Positions 9,641 through 18,292 of a stretch of 64,000 nucleotides of DNA are shown here, piece by piece. Each line of letters opens with the position of its first letter. The stretch's first letter is position 1. The notes beneath the pieces were generated by a model that was not told where the DNA came from, ran no database searches, and saw nothing but the letters and a program-made list of their open reading frames with translations. This DNA comes from Acidobacteriota bacterium (GTDB lineage Bacteria; Zixibacteria; MSB-5A5; GN15; FEB-12), in NCBI GenBank assembly GCA_035529075.1, contig DATKXK010000018.1:112324-176323 (forward strand), in the 5' to 3' direction. Position numbers and translations under genes: made by a program.

Positions 9641-11464
9641 CTACTTGAATTCGGCGTCCGCGAAGTCGGCCAGGGTATCCGGCGAGCCGGTGATGAATTC
9701 GATCAACGTTGTGATATCGAGCAGATTATGCAGAGCCTGCTGAGTCAGTTTCCCGGGATGTGCGGCAACCCGGTCAAGGGCGCGGGGGTTGAGGTAGTCC
9801 GACATCGCCTCGCAGCGCCGGTTCCGCCGGGCGATGCATTGGATGATCGGTGACGCAGCCGGGTACGACCTGCCGGGCCGGCGTATATCCCTGAGACGTT
9901 GGGCCAGGGACGGGTATCGGGACACCAGCGTGATCAGCGAAAGTCTGCGTCGATATGCTGACGATGTTACGACGCCGCCTCTGGTGGCATCGGCGATGGC
10001 GGCCGCAGGCGGCGACAGCCGCGCCAGGAATGCAGCGTAAAGCCGGTGGTTCTTCTTCTGCTCCCAGGAACAGGACATGACCTGTCGGAAGAACGACTGG
10101 TCGTAAAACGGCGTCGCGTTCCACACGGCGGAGCGGTTGCGATCTTCCCCCTCGAACAGCCAGTTTACGCCGTGTTCGTAGAACATGAAGTGGATGTACT
10201 TCTGATCGGGTGATTCTTCCGGGTACGACGCGACCTGGGCTTCAACCTGTTCTAAGATTCTTTCCTGAGATATGCCTGTCAAATCCGCCACCATCGCCGG
10301 CGGCATAACGCGGAACTGGCTGGTAACGTATCTTGCCACTGCCCGAGGTGAAGTCAGGCGGCGGGGGGGACGAAGGTCGGGCAGCACCTTGTCTCCGCCG
10401 TCCCCGGAGAAAAAAGTGACGTTACGACCGAACCGTTTTTCTATGTGGTCGAGAAATCGGATGTCGGAAGCCATCGCGGAACTGACCAGGCCGCCTTTGA
10501 TATTGAAAATCTGCCGTACTTCCCGGCCGGTCGGGGGCGGCAGGTTAACGAGTTCCCAGTGAAGTTTCATGCTGTCGGCCAGTTCGCGAGCGCGGACGGC
10601 ATCGATGCTTGCGCTTCCCCGGCCGTCGTCGAACGTCACGGCGTTAAATCGGCTCCCGGCGGCCAGGAGCCCTGCCGCGACGGTGCGGGAGTCCAGACCT
10701 CCACTCAGTGACATGACGTTATGCCCGTCCGGGTCGGCCTGCCTTTGGCAGGCTGCGGTGAAGCTTGAAACCAGATCCTCAACTACGTCCGCGGCCCGTC
10801 GGGAGACATCGTTGCCTCTGAGGTCGAACCGGTGCAGCGTCTGCCGGTGGACGTCGCCGGTCGGCGGGTGACACCGAACAAGTGTGGCCGCCGGCAACCG
10901 ACGCACGCCTTCCAGGAGCGTCCTGCCGCCCAGGGGAAACCCGAACAGCAGGTAGTGAGCCACGGCCGCTCGGTCCAGCGACAGGGCGTCCGCGTACCGC
11001 GGGAAGAACATGATTTCCCGTGACAGGCAGAACCGCGACCCGTCCTGGTATGCGTACACCGGGAGCCTGGCGAGCGTATCGTTAAGGAATGCCCAGCCGC
11101 CCGTCCGCTTCTCCCGGGCGAGGACGACAAAGGCGCCGTCGTGACGCTCCAGCCAACTCCGAATCCGGACGGCTGTGCCGGCATCGTCATCGAACATATC
11201 TCGCGCCAGCGCGAGGACGTCGGCCCGAAGATCTGCGCCGGTGCAGCCGTACACGTGTCCTTCGACGACGACGAGATAATCCGGCTCGTCCAGAATAACG
11301 ACCGGGTACTCCGGATAACGGGTCAGGCTCAGCCGGACGGCCCCTGATTCGTACACCGTCTCCCGCCGGTAGCGCTCGTCGTGCAGCAACTCGTCGAGCG
11401 ACCGGCTGAATTTAGCCCCGTTATGCTCACCACCCGGCGAGCACAGGAAGGTGAAACCCGGCAC
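9641..11464 (-). CDS. Asparagine-synthase-like amidotransferase lacking the glutaminase cysteine
   Basis: About 607 residues with an N-terminal Ntn-type domain and a C-terminal PP-loop synthetase domain (SLSGGLDSR, SGG at residues 254-256). The start is GTG 11464, fixed by AAGGAGA at 11477-11471 six bases upstream; an upstream TTG at 11485 is weaker. From this start the protein begins M-P-G-F, so the Cys2 that hydrolyses glutamine in AsnB is replaced by Pro. It may use free ammonia, or amidate or ligate another substrate. Such proteins are common in polysaccharide and natural-product loci. It points against the glycosyltransferases and has its own transcript. Confidence 0.82.
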   Translation of the reverse strand: MPGFTFLCSPGGEHNGAKFSRSLDELLHDERYRRETVYESGAVRLSLTRYPEYPVVILDEPDYLVVVEGHVYGCTGADLRADVLALARDMFDDDAGTAVRIRSWLERHDGAFVVLAREKRTGGWAFLNDTLARLPVYAYQDGSRFCLSREIMFFPRYADALSLDRAAVAHYLLFGFPLGGRTLLEGVRRLPAATLVRCHPPTGDVHRQTLHRFDLRGNDVSRRAADVVEDLVSSFTAACQRQADPDGHNVMSLSGGLDSRTVAAGLLAAGSRFNAVTFDDGRGSASIDAVRARELADSMKLHWELVNLPPPTGREVRQIFNIKGGLVSSAMASDIRFLDHIEKRFGRNVTFFSGDGGDKVLPDLRPPRRLTSPRAVARYVTSQFRVMPPAMVADLTGISQERILEQVEAQVASYPEESPDQKYIHFMFYEHGVNWLFEGEDRNRSAVWNATPFYDQSFFRQVMSCSWEQKKNHRLYAAFLARLSPPAAAIADATRGGVVTSSAYRRRLSLITLVSRYPSLAQRLRDIRRPGRSYPAASPIIQCIARRNRRCEAMSDYLNPRALDRVAAHPGKLTQQALHNLLDITTLIEFITGSPDTLADFADAEFK

Positions 11465-11591
11465 AACCAGTCTCCTTGACGCCAATGCGGCGCAGGCTAT
11501 ACGTCTCGCGCCAAGTTACCTTATCACGGCCGAGGTGTAAAGGATGGTTTGCAGTCGGATGGTGCTCCGGCAGTCCGAATGCCCGGCGGCG

Positions 11592-13889
11592 TTATCGAAG
11601 GAGCGACATCTTTCGCACGGCGGTGCGATCGTTCACCGCGAGGCGGTAGAGGTACACGCCGCTGGCGGCCTCGTTGCCGCTGCTTGTACGGCCGTGCCAT
11701 GGCACCACGTGACGCCCTGCCGCCATTACCTCGTCCTTCAGGATCGATACGATCTGCCCGAGAACGTTGTGGACGTCCAGCCTGACATGGGCCGGCTGCT
11801 GCAGATCAAAGGCGATGGTCGTGGCGGGGTTGAACGGGTTGGGATAGTTCTGCTCCAGCGAAAAACCCTGCGGCGCGGCATCCTGATCTTCATCGGACCC
11901 GGTAATGAGCGAGCCGGCGCACGTAATCTGGCGCGTTGTCATCCCCGGTGCCACGGCGGTGAGTTTGCAGACCGTGTTGGGATCGGCCGGGCCGTCCAGG
12001 ATTGTCCGGCCGCGCATGTCGGTCATCGCCGTGGCGATCAGTTCACCTTCGATGGACAGGACGATACGGCAGCCATCGACAGGTATCCCGTCGCACGTGA
12101 CCGCAACGTCCATTCGCCCGGAGTCCCTTGTTACCTTTACCGCCGGTGTCACCGGAACCTGCAGGTATATCCTCAGGGAGGGGTCGCCGAAGAAATTCTG
12201 CCCGTACACGAGGTCGCGGTACATGAAGTGGGCCGCCTTGGAAGCGTACACGGCTTCGACCGCCGGGCACTCCGGGTGGGCGAAAAGTGAATCGAAAAAG
12301 GACCTGTGCAGGAGGTGACTGAGGTTGACCCACCCCCAGCGCGAATACGCCACAAACGCCACCGCTCCGGCCTGTCCGGCCGCAAGGAACGTCTGAACGA
12401 GATTGGGCCCCGTTTCCAGAAACGGCGGCTGATCCTTGTCGAATCCCCCGTTGGCGCAGGCCAGGGAGTAGTACAGCGAGCTTTTCCCGTTGGCCGCAAG
12501 ACCGGTAACGTTGTCGTTGTTGAAGAGCGACTTCGGCCATTCGTTATAGTTCGAAGTCCTGACGCAAAAGGCATCGTTGCCCCCGTGGGCGATGACGTTC
12601 ACTATGCCGTACCCCTCGGAGAGGACGCTCTCAAGATCGTGCGCCGGCGGGTTGGTGGGGTTGGCATCGTCACCGCTAAGCCGCTCCACGCCGCTGATGG
12701 TATCGATCAAAAAGCAGTCCGGGAACGCCTCCGCGATCAGGCCGTGCTGCCCCGCCTGGCCGTAGTCGCGCATCTGGTCGGACGAGAAGAAGAAGGCGCG
12801 GGCCAGGTAGTCCCGGTCCCCCTCCCCGGGAGACATCTCGTACGCGATCAGCTTGCGCGTGTAGTTTTCGATTTCTTCCGGAGTGTTGAACGGCAGCCGT
12901 CCGACCAGCAGTTCGGGGAAAAGGTCCGGCCGGTCATGCAACGGTTCGCCCCAGACACCGTCGTTGTCGGCGTCCCACTCGCCGGTGAGATCCGCGAAGT
13001 ACAGGTCACAAATCTGAAGATAATGCAGCGACGGTGTGCCGTACGTGTTGAACGCATAGGCGTACCTGATGGGCAGAACGGTCTCGTCTCCCCCAAGAAG
13101 CACGTAACGGCCGCCTGACTCATGGAATGCCTGCAAGTACGCCCGCAGTCGCTCGGCGTCGTCCCTGCCGTCACAGGTCGCCAGCACGTCCTCGATAAGC
13201 GTGAGTTGCGTTTCGTATCCCGTCTCGGTTCGATAGCGGGCGAGCGGTCGAAAGGCATCGGCCAGCGCCCCGGACGTAACGATGACATAACCGGGGACGG
13301 TCGTGTCACTCAGGGCGGCGGACCGCGATGACCGCGAGATCGTTGACGCCGCGACGTTCCTGCGGTCAAGGAGCGCGTCGGGTTCAACGAGACGGGAGCC
13401 GACGTACAGAAACAGCGACTCGCAGAAGGTGGCGTTGCCGCAACTGTCGACGGTTACCGGAAACACGAGAAGGTCCGCGTACCGCCTGCCGTCGACCTCC
13501 AGTTCTCCAAGCGCAGCCACGTGAGCGGTGCCCGTTACGGAACCGGCCTCCGACAGCCAGCCGGGCGCGACAACGGGTTCGGCTTCGGACGTCGGCACGT
13601 CCGGCGCAAGTACGTCCGGTCCAAACTCAGCAATCCTCTTGGCCGGGCCGGAGAATGCCCTTACGCCGACCACCGTTTCCCTCCCGTAGAGTTCTACCAG
13701 GCAACTCTTGGCGGGAAGCGAGAGCGTTCCAACCACCGGCACGACGCTGAAATCGTCGTACCGCACTTCGACGACACTCTCCCTGACACTGAGGTCTGAT
13801 GCCGCGAAGGAGATGGTAGGTCTCTCTGCCGACTGCGCGTAAGCAGCGAGGACTAAGGCAAGCACGGGACTCCAGTGGCAGGCTTTCAT
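11592..13889 (-). CDS. Gingipain-like C25 cysteine peptidase with secretion tail
   Basis: A 765-residue exported protein. A short signal peptide (LALVLAAYAQSA) is followed by a beta-rich prodomain, then the C25 domain from about residue 205 (GYVIVTSGALADAFRPL). The catalytic pair is visible: His435 in IAHGG and Cys478 in SLACANGG. The last about 90 residues carry EQNYPNPFNPATTI and end with GVYLYRL, the FlgD/Por sorting-type tail. It is probably a surface or secreted endopeptidase handled by a type IX-like pathway. GAGGAA precedes the ATG. No pathway partner lies next to it except the tail-bearing protein at 3255. Confidence 0.87.
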   Translation of the reverse strand: MKACHWSPVLALVLAAYAQSAERPTISFAASDLSVRESVVEVRYDDFSVVPVVGTLSLPAKSCLVELYGRETVVGVRAFSGPAKRIAEFGPDVLAPDVPTSEAEPVVAPGWLSEAGSVTGTAHVAALGELEVDGRRYADLLVFPVTVDSCGNATFCESLFLYVGSRLVEPDALLDRRNVAASTISRSSRSAALSDTTVPGYVIVTSGALADAFRPLARYRTETGYETQLTLIEDVLATCDGRDDAERLRAYLQAFHESGGRYVLLGGDETVLPIRYAYAFNTYGTPSLHYLQICDLYFADLTGEWDADNDGVWGEPLHDRPDLFPELLVGRLPFNTPEEIENYTRKLIAYEMSPGEGDRDYLARAFFFSSDQMRDYGQAGQHGLIAEAFPDCFLIDTISGVERLSGDDANPTNPPAHDLESVLSEGYGIVNVIAHGGNDAFCVRTSNYNEWPKSLFNNDNVTGLAANGKSSLYYSLACANGGFDKDQPPFLETGPNLVQTFLAAGQAGAVAFVAYSRWGWVNLSHLLHRSFFDSLFAHPECPAVEAVYASKAAHFMYRDLVYGQNFFGDPSLRIYLQVPVTPAVKVTRDSGRMDVAVTCDGIPVDGCRIVLSIEGELIATAMTDMRGRTILDGPADPNTVCKLTAVAPGMTTRQITCAGSLITGSDEDQDAAPQGFSLEQNYPNPFNPATTIAFDLQQPAHVRLDVHNVLGQIVSILKDEVMAAGRHVVPWHGRTSSGNEAASGVYLYRLAVNDRTAVRKMSLLR

Positions 13890-14239
13890 CGGTCGTTCCT
13901 CGTTTCACGTTGAACCCGATAGAGAACGTGCAAGCCTGCTGCCCCCAAAAGCGGGGGGCTTGACCTGAAATTGACAGAACTACAACCGTATGTCCGGCAG
14001 CCAATTACGGAGACAAGGCTGGTCGATCAGGAAAATTGTTCCATCTGATTGTCGGCGGAGGCAGTGGGATTAAGACAATATATGGTGGGACATTACCGGT
14101 TCTTGGAGCGAGTTTCAGCAAAGACTGCTTTGCCTCACGTCTTGCCAATCCACAACGGCTTACAGGATTGGCGATATTTCTCTTCTGTTACCCATTGGAG
14201 TGTCTTCAGTTAAGAGGCGAAAGAACTTTAAAAAACCGC
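13890..14239. other. Intergenic region between the C25 gene and the dcw cluster
   Basis: No convincing gene is seen. It contains a GC-rich hairpin (GCCCCC 13941-13946 with GGGGGC 13954-13959, flanked by CAAGCC/GGCTTG) in the C25 leader, and a perfect 8-bp dyad GCCAATCC/GGATTGGC (14144-14151 and 14165-14172) ahead of mraZ. Promoters for both divergent directions must lie here. Confidence 0.5.
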
Positions 14240-14273
14240 TTGACACCGAGTGGTGAATTTGTGAGTTTATAGA
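14240..14273 (+). promoter_or_regulatory. Possible sigma-70 promoter for the dcw operon
   Basis: A perfect -35 box TTGACA is at 14240-14245. The best -10-like sequence, TTTATA/TATAGA at 14266-14273, is 20 or more bases away, which is too long for a strong promoter. The call is therefore tentative. Confidence 0.3.
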
Positions 14274-14280
14274 CGATTTT

Positions 14281-14305
14281 TGGGTGAGAGTGGTAGAGAA
14301 TGGGG
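14281..14305 (+). promoter_or_regulatory. MraZ-binding boxes (three 10-bp spaced repeats)
   Basis: TGGGT (14281), TGGTA (14291) and TGGGG (14301) are spaced exactly 10 bp. MraZ in other bacteria binds TGGGN boxes separated by 5 nt just upstream of its own gene; the middle box here has one mismatch. The boxes end 8 bases before the TTG start of mraZ, so MraZ probably represses its own operon. Confidence 0.7.
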
Positions 14306-14313
14306 AGCAACGT

Positions 14314-14787
14314 TTGACCGGACTCTATGGCAAATTTCAAACGACCCTTGATAACAAAGGGCGGTTCGCAATTCCGGCCAAGCTTCGAGCCGCAACCGGG
14401 CCCGACGGCACGCGGCTCTTGGAAGGGGAACTGGTTCTCACCAAAGGACTGGAGGGATGTCTGAGTATTTATCCGGCGGTCGAGTGGGAAGAAATACAAA
14501 GACGTTTTTCCTCTCTCAATTTCACCCAGAAAGACTTCCGTTTTTTCAGTCGCCGGTTCTATTCTGCTGCAGGTGTTGTCACGCCCGATCGTAACGGACG
14601 AATACTGATCCCCTCGCATCTGGTCACGGAAGCCAGGCTCAAGCGCGAGCTACTGGTTATCGGGGTCAATCGCTGGGTCGAGATATGGGACCCGGATCGC
14701 TTCGCGTACTACCTGGAGCAATTCGCCGGAAGTTACGAGGAAGTAGCTGAGCGGTTGTACACCGGCCATGACCAGCGGTCGGAGTAA
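14314..14787 (+). CDS. mraZ: Transcriptional regulator MraZ
   Basis: MraZ is the first gene of the dcw cluster and a DNA-binding repressor of it; it forms ring-shaped oligomers of two SpoVT-AbrB-like halves. The normal MraZ N-terminus is M-x-x-G-x-Y-x-x-T-L-D-x-K-G-R. TTG 14314 gives M-T-G-L-Y-G-K-F-Q-T-T-L-D-N-K-G-R, with GGGGAG (14302-14307) six bases upstream. A GTG at 14284 in frame would start inside the MraZ boxes and is rejected. From the TTG the protein is 157 residues, slightly long for the family. The second half repeats the D-R-x-G-R-I-L-I-P motif. It overlaps rsmH by 20 bases. Confidence 0.95.
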   Translation: MTGLYGKFQTTLDNKGRFAIPAKLRAATGPDGTRLLEGELVLTKGLEGCLSIYPAVEWEEIQRRFSSLNFTQKDFRFFSRRFYSAAGVVTPDRNGRILIPSHLVTEARLKRELLVIGVNRWVEIWDPDRFAYYLEQFAGSYEEVAERLYTGHDQRSE

Positions 14788-15712
14788 CGTTGGCCACCTG
14801 CCGGTCATGGCGGCAGAGGTGGCCGGGCTTCTGGTCACTGATCGTGACGGTGCCTATCTGGACCTGACGACTGGCGGTGGAGGACATCTCAAGTCGCTGG
14901 CAACACGACTGGGAAGCCGGGGACGGCTGTTCGGTATTGATCGCGACCAGGAGGCGGTCGACCGGGCTACCCTGGCCCTCAAAGAGACAACACATGTTCG
15001 GATGATAATTCGGGCGGCCTTCGCCGATCTTGCGGCGGTGGCCGGTCGGATCGGGGAAGAGTCGTTTAGCGGTATCCTGCTGGATCTGGGAATATCCTCT
15101 TACCAGTTGGAGGATCCCGGGCGTGGTTTTTCGTTCAGACATGACGGTCCGCTCGACATGCGATTCGACACTTCGTGCGGGCGTCCAGCTTCGGCCCTGA
15201 TTGCCTCGTTCGATCAGAAGCAGCTAACGCGACTCATCCGTCAGTACGGGGAGGAGAAGCAGGCGGCACGGATCGCCACGGCAATTGTCAGGGAGAGACA
15301 GAAGCAGATGATTGGCACCACCCTGCAGCTGGCCGACATCGTCCTCAACAGCGTCCGGCCTCCGCACCAGACCAAGAGCCTGGCGCGCGTGTTTCAGGCG
15401 TTCAGGATCGCCGTCAACGATGAGCTCGACCAACTGGCCCGCGTCCTGCCCCTGGTCCTGGGGTTTCTTGTCCCGGGCGGGCGGCTGGCCGTCATTTCCT
15501 ACCATTCGCTTGAAGACCGCCTGGTAAAACGTTTTCTCCAGGCCGAGACGAAGGGCCGTTGTACGTGCCCGCCGGGGATCCCCCTCTGCGTGTGCGGAGC
15601 CCGTCCGACCATGAAGACGGTGACGCGCCGCGCCTGCGCTCCCCGTCCGGACGAGATTGCACAAAATCCGCGGGCCCGTTCGGCGCGTCTGCGCGTGGGG
15701 GAGAAGTTGTAA
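14768..15712 (+). CDS. rsmH: 16S rRNA (cytosine-1402-N4)-methyltransferase
   Basis: RsmH methylates N4 of C1402 in 16S rRNA. The 314-residue protein has the family's usual length and motifs: HLPVM near residue 10, DLTTGGGGH as the SAM loop, FGIDRDQEA, LDLGISSYQ, GFSFRHDGPLDMR, VFQAFRIAVNDEL, ISYHSLEDR and a Cys-rich stretch CTCPPGIPLCVCG. It is in its classic dcw position between mraZ and ftsL. Confidence 0.97.
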   Translation: MTSGRSNVGHLPVMAAEVAGLLVTDRDGAYLDLTTGGGGHLKSLATRLGSRGRLFGIDRDQEAVDRATLALKETTHVRMIIRAAFADLAAVAGRIGEESFSGILLDLGISSYQLEDPGRGFSFRHDGPLDMRFDTSCGRPASALIASFDQKQLTRLIRQYGEEKQAARIATAIVRERQKQMIGTTLQLADIVLNSVRPPHQTKSLARVFQAFRIAVNDELDQLARVLPLVLGFLVPGGRLAVISYHSLEDRLVKRFLQAETKGRCTCPPGIPLCVCGARPTMKTVTRRACAPRPDEIAQNPRARSARLRVGEKL

Positions 15713-15715
15713 ACG

Positions 15716-16210
15716 ATGGCTCGCTCGGTTCGAAAGTTCAAGGAGACCGTTCAGATACGCTCGGCGTTTTTCCAGCGCCTGCGCTGCCACAAGTATATTC
15801 CCATCGGTGCCATTGCCTTCGGCCTGCTTGCAGCCGCCTGTGTTCACGTCTGGCAGCGCGTGATGGTGATTGAGCTGGCCAAGGACGTTGCCGCGTTGCG
15901 CGCGGAAAACCGGTCCCTGGTCGACGACGTGAAGAAAACCAGCTCGGATATCGCGGCCCTCTCCATGGCCTCGCGAGTTGAGCGGTACGCCCGCGACACC
16001 CTCGGGCTGCAACCGGTGACGGCCGATCGCCTCTTTACGCTGATCAAGAAGTCAGAAAGGGAAATCCCCCCCGACGAACTGACGGCCATGTTCTCGTCAA
16101 TCAAGCGCGTGGCAGACTACCTTCCGATTGTCACGGAAGCCCAGGCATCAGGCCGGGAACTCCGTCCCATCAGGTTTGACACCGTTGCCAGGGAAGGATC
16201 AGCCAGGTGA
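15716..16210 (+). CDS. ftsL: FtsL-like cell-division protein
   Basis: A 164-residue bitopic protein in the FtsL position between rsmH and ftsI. A basic N-terminus (ARSVRKFKETVQIR) is followed by one transmembrane helix near residues 22-45 (KYIPIGAIAFGLLAAACVHVW). After it comes a coiled-coil-like stretch (VIELAKDVAALRAENRSLVDDVKKTSSD) and the short YARDTLGLQP motif shared by FtsL/DivIC proteins. FtsL links FtsQ to the FtsWI synthase in the periplasm. Sequence identity in this family is low, so the name rests on layout and order. It has a longer C-terminus than most FtsL and overlaps ftsI by 4 bases. Confidence 0.82.
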   Translation: MARSVRKFKETVQIRSAFFQRLRCHKYIPIGAIAFGLLAAACVHVWQRVMVIELAKDVAALRAENRSLVDDVKKTSSDIAALSMASRVERYARDTLGLQPVTADRLFTLIKKSEREIPPDELTAMFSSIKRVADYLPIVTEAQASGRELRPIRFDTVAREGSAR

Positions 16211-18282
16211 AGCGGACGCGTATGGAGAACAGACGCCTGGGTGTCCTCGTTTGCCTGGTGGCCGTGTTCTTCCTGACGGCGATGGCGCGACTCGTACAGC
16301 TACAGGTGGTCAAGCACGACCAGTGTCGTGAGATCGTCGACAGCCAGTCGCGCGGCAAAGTTGTCATTCCGGCGGCACGCGGCATGATTTACGATCGCTA
16401 CGGCCGCGTGGTGGCAAGAGACGTCGCCGGTTCGGCGCTGTACGCCTACCCCCACGACGCGGGCGAGCTGCAACGGGTGTCTTCCTTTCTTGATCGTTAC
16501 TACCACCTGAAGCCCGGCTCGGCCATCCGGAAGTTCGGGCTGTCAGTGTGCAAATTTCGCTACATCACGCGCCGCCTGAGTGACGAGGAGGCCGAGAGGA
16601 TCGCGCAGGCCGCCCCCCGCGGACTGTACCTCCGTGAACAGAGCCGAAGAGAGTATCCGTTCGGCGTGGTCGGCAAACAGGTCCTGGGATTCACTGACAT
16701 CGACAACAAAGGGCAGTCCGGTTTTGAGTGGGCCTCTGATTCCGTTCTGGCCGGTCAGACCGGCCTGGCCGACATTCTCCGCGACGGCCTGCGCAACACC
16801 ATCCGTGTCCGGGAATCGGCCCTCGTCAAGCCGGTGCGAGGGACTTCGGTGGTGCTCACCGCAGACTGGCGGCTCCAGGGCATTGTCGAAGGAGAGTTGC
16901 AGGCGGCGGTGGATGAGTATCAAGCCCGCTCAGGGGTAGCCGTTTTCCTCGATTGCCGCAACGGTGACGTCCTGGCGATGGCTCACTATGACCCGACGGA
17001 AAGTGATCGTCTGCATCCGACCAAGTGCCGGGCCGTGACCGATCAGTTTGAACCCGGCTCGGTCCTGAAGGCCTTCACCGCGGCCGGGCTCCTTGATGCC
17101 GGTGTGGTCAAGCTGGATGATTCAATTTTCTGCGAGGAAGGACGCTGGAAAATCGGCCGCCGGATGCTTCATGATGACAAGGAGCACAGCTGGCTGACTT
17201 TTCGCGAGGTGTTCGAGCTTTCCAGTAACATCGGCGTCGCCAAATGTGCCATTCAGCTCGGCGGGCCGGAGTTGATCGAGACGTTTCGCCGGTTCGGCCT
17301 GGGGGAGAAGCCGGGATGCGGATTGCCGGGAGAAACGGGAGGCGTCCTTCGCACCATGCGGTGGTCCGAATACAACGTCGCCTCTCTCGCCATGGGGCAC
17401 TCGGTGGCCGCCAGCCCGCTGCAAGTGGCGGCCGGCTTTGCCGCTATTGCCAACGGCGGCGATCTTGTTCGCCCCCGACTCGTGCTTGGCACCGTGGACG
17501 AGAAAGGATACGTGCGTCCGACGGAAGAGCCGGAGAGTTTCGGGCGGGCTTTCAACCGGTCGACCAGTGACTCACTGCGGGTTCTTCTGCGCGGCGTGGT
17601 GGAACGTGGCACGGCGATGCCGGCGCACTCGTCAAGCGTGTCCATTGCCGGCAAGACCGGCACCGCTGAAATCCCTGATCCGGAGCACGGGCGGTACTTC
17701 AAGAACCGGTTCATGGCGTCCTTCGCCGGATTCTTCCCGTACGAGTCGCCGGTTATCGCAGGCATCGTGGTGCTTGAAGACCCCAGGCCGATCACGTACG
17801 GCGGTTACACGGCCGGGCCGGCCTTTCGCCGCATTGCCGAGCGCTACACGGTGAGCAACCCGGACCTGTTTGCAGTTCCCGAACAAACACTGGTTGCCGA
17901 CGCCAGGCGGCTCGACAGGACCGTCGAGACGCCGGATTTCGTCGGGCGTGACGTCGTCCTGGCCAGACAGATGGCCGGCCAGCGGGGGATTATGCTGCGC
18001 ACATCCGTCGATGAGGGGACGGTGGAGTGGCAGTATCCCCCGCCGGACCGGCTGGTCTTTGCCGGAGACGAAGTGGTGGTCGCCGTCCGGCCACACGACC
18101 CGGACCGGAGGGTCATGGCCGACCTTCGCGGCATGACCGTACGGCAGGTGGCGGCCCTTCTCCACCATCAAGGTATAAAGTTTGTCATAGAGGGAAACGG
18201 CCGGGTAGTTCGGCAGTCCGTCCGGCAGGGCCATGTCCTGTCGGCGGCGACGGTCTGTCGGCTAGACTGCCGGCCGGGGTAA
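16207..18282 (+). CDS. ftsI: Division-specific peptidoglycan transpeptidase (FtsI/PBP3) with PASTA domains
   Basis: A 691-residue class B penicillin-binding protein. One N-terminal transmembrane helix (LGVLVCLVAVFFLTAMA) is followed by the dimerisation domain and then the transpeptidase. The active site is complete: S285-V-L-K288, S339-S-N341 and K483-T-G-T. After about residue 580 come two PASTA-like repeats (TPDFVGRDVVLARQMA and VMADLRGMTVRQVAALL). It cross-links septal peptidoglycan with FtsW. C-terminal PASTA domains are usual in Bacteroidota-like and Gram-positive relatives but absent from E. coli FtsI. GTG start, with AAGGA upstream. Confidence 0.95.
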   Translation: MKRTRMENRRLGVLVCLVAVFFLTAMARLVQLQVVKHDQCREIVDSQSRGKVVIPAARGMIYDRYGRVVARDVAGSALYAYPHDAGELQRVSSFLDRYYHLKPGSAIRKFGLSVCKFRYITRRLSDEEAERIAQAAPRGLYLREQSRREYPFGVVGKQVLGFTDIDNKGQSGFEWASDSVLAGQTGLADILRDGLRNTIRVRESALVKPVRGTSVVLTADWRLQGIVEGELQAAVDEYQARSGVAVFLDCRNGDVLAMAHYDPTESDRLHPTKCRAVTDQFEPGSVLKAFTAAGLLDAGVVKLDDSIFCEEGRWKIGRRMLHDDKEHSWLTFREVFELSSNIGVAKCAIQLGGPELIETFRRFGLGEKPGCGLPGETGGVLRTMRWSEYNVASLAMGHSVAASPLQVAAGFAAIANGGDLVRPRLVLGTVDEKGYVRPTEEPESFGRAFNRSTSDSLRVLLRGVVERGTAMPAHSSSVSIAGKTGTAEIPDPEHGRYFKNRFMASFAGFFPYESPVIAGIVVLEDPRPITYGGYTAGPAFRRIAERYTVSNPDLFAVPEQTLVADARRLDRTVETPDFVGRDVVLARQMAGQRGIMLRTSVDEGTVEWQYPPPDRLVFAGDEVVVAVRPHDPDRRVMADLRGMTVRQVAALLHHQGIKFVIEGNGRVVRQSVRQGHVLSAATVCRLDCRPG

Positions 18283-18292
18283 GGAGCTTGCT

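Noticed and set aside
11544..12290. Long plus-strand frame of 248 codons
   Set aside because: It is the reverse shadow of the C25 peptidase gene, which has clear motifs.
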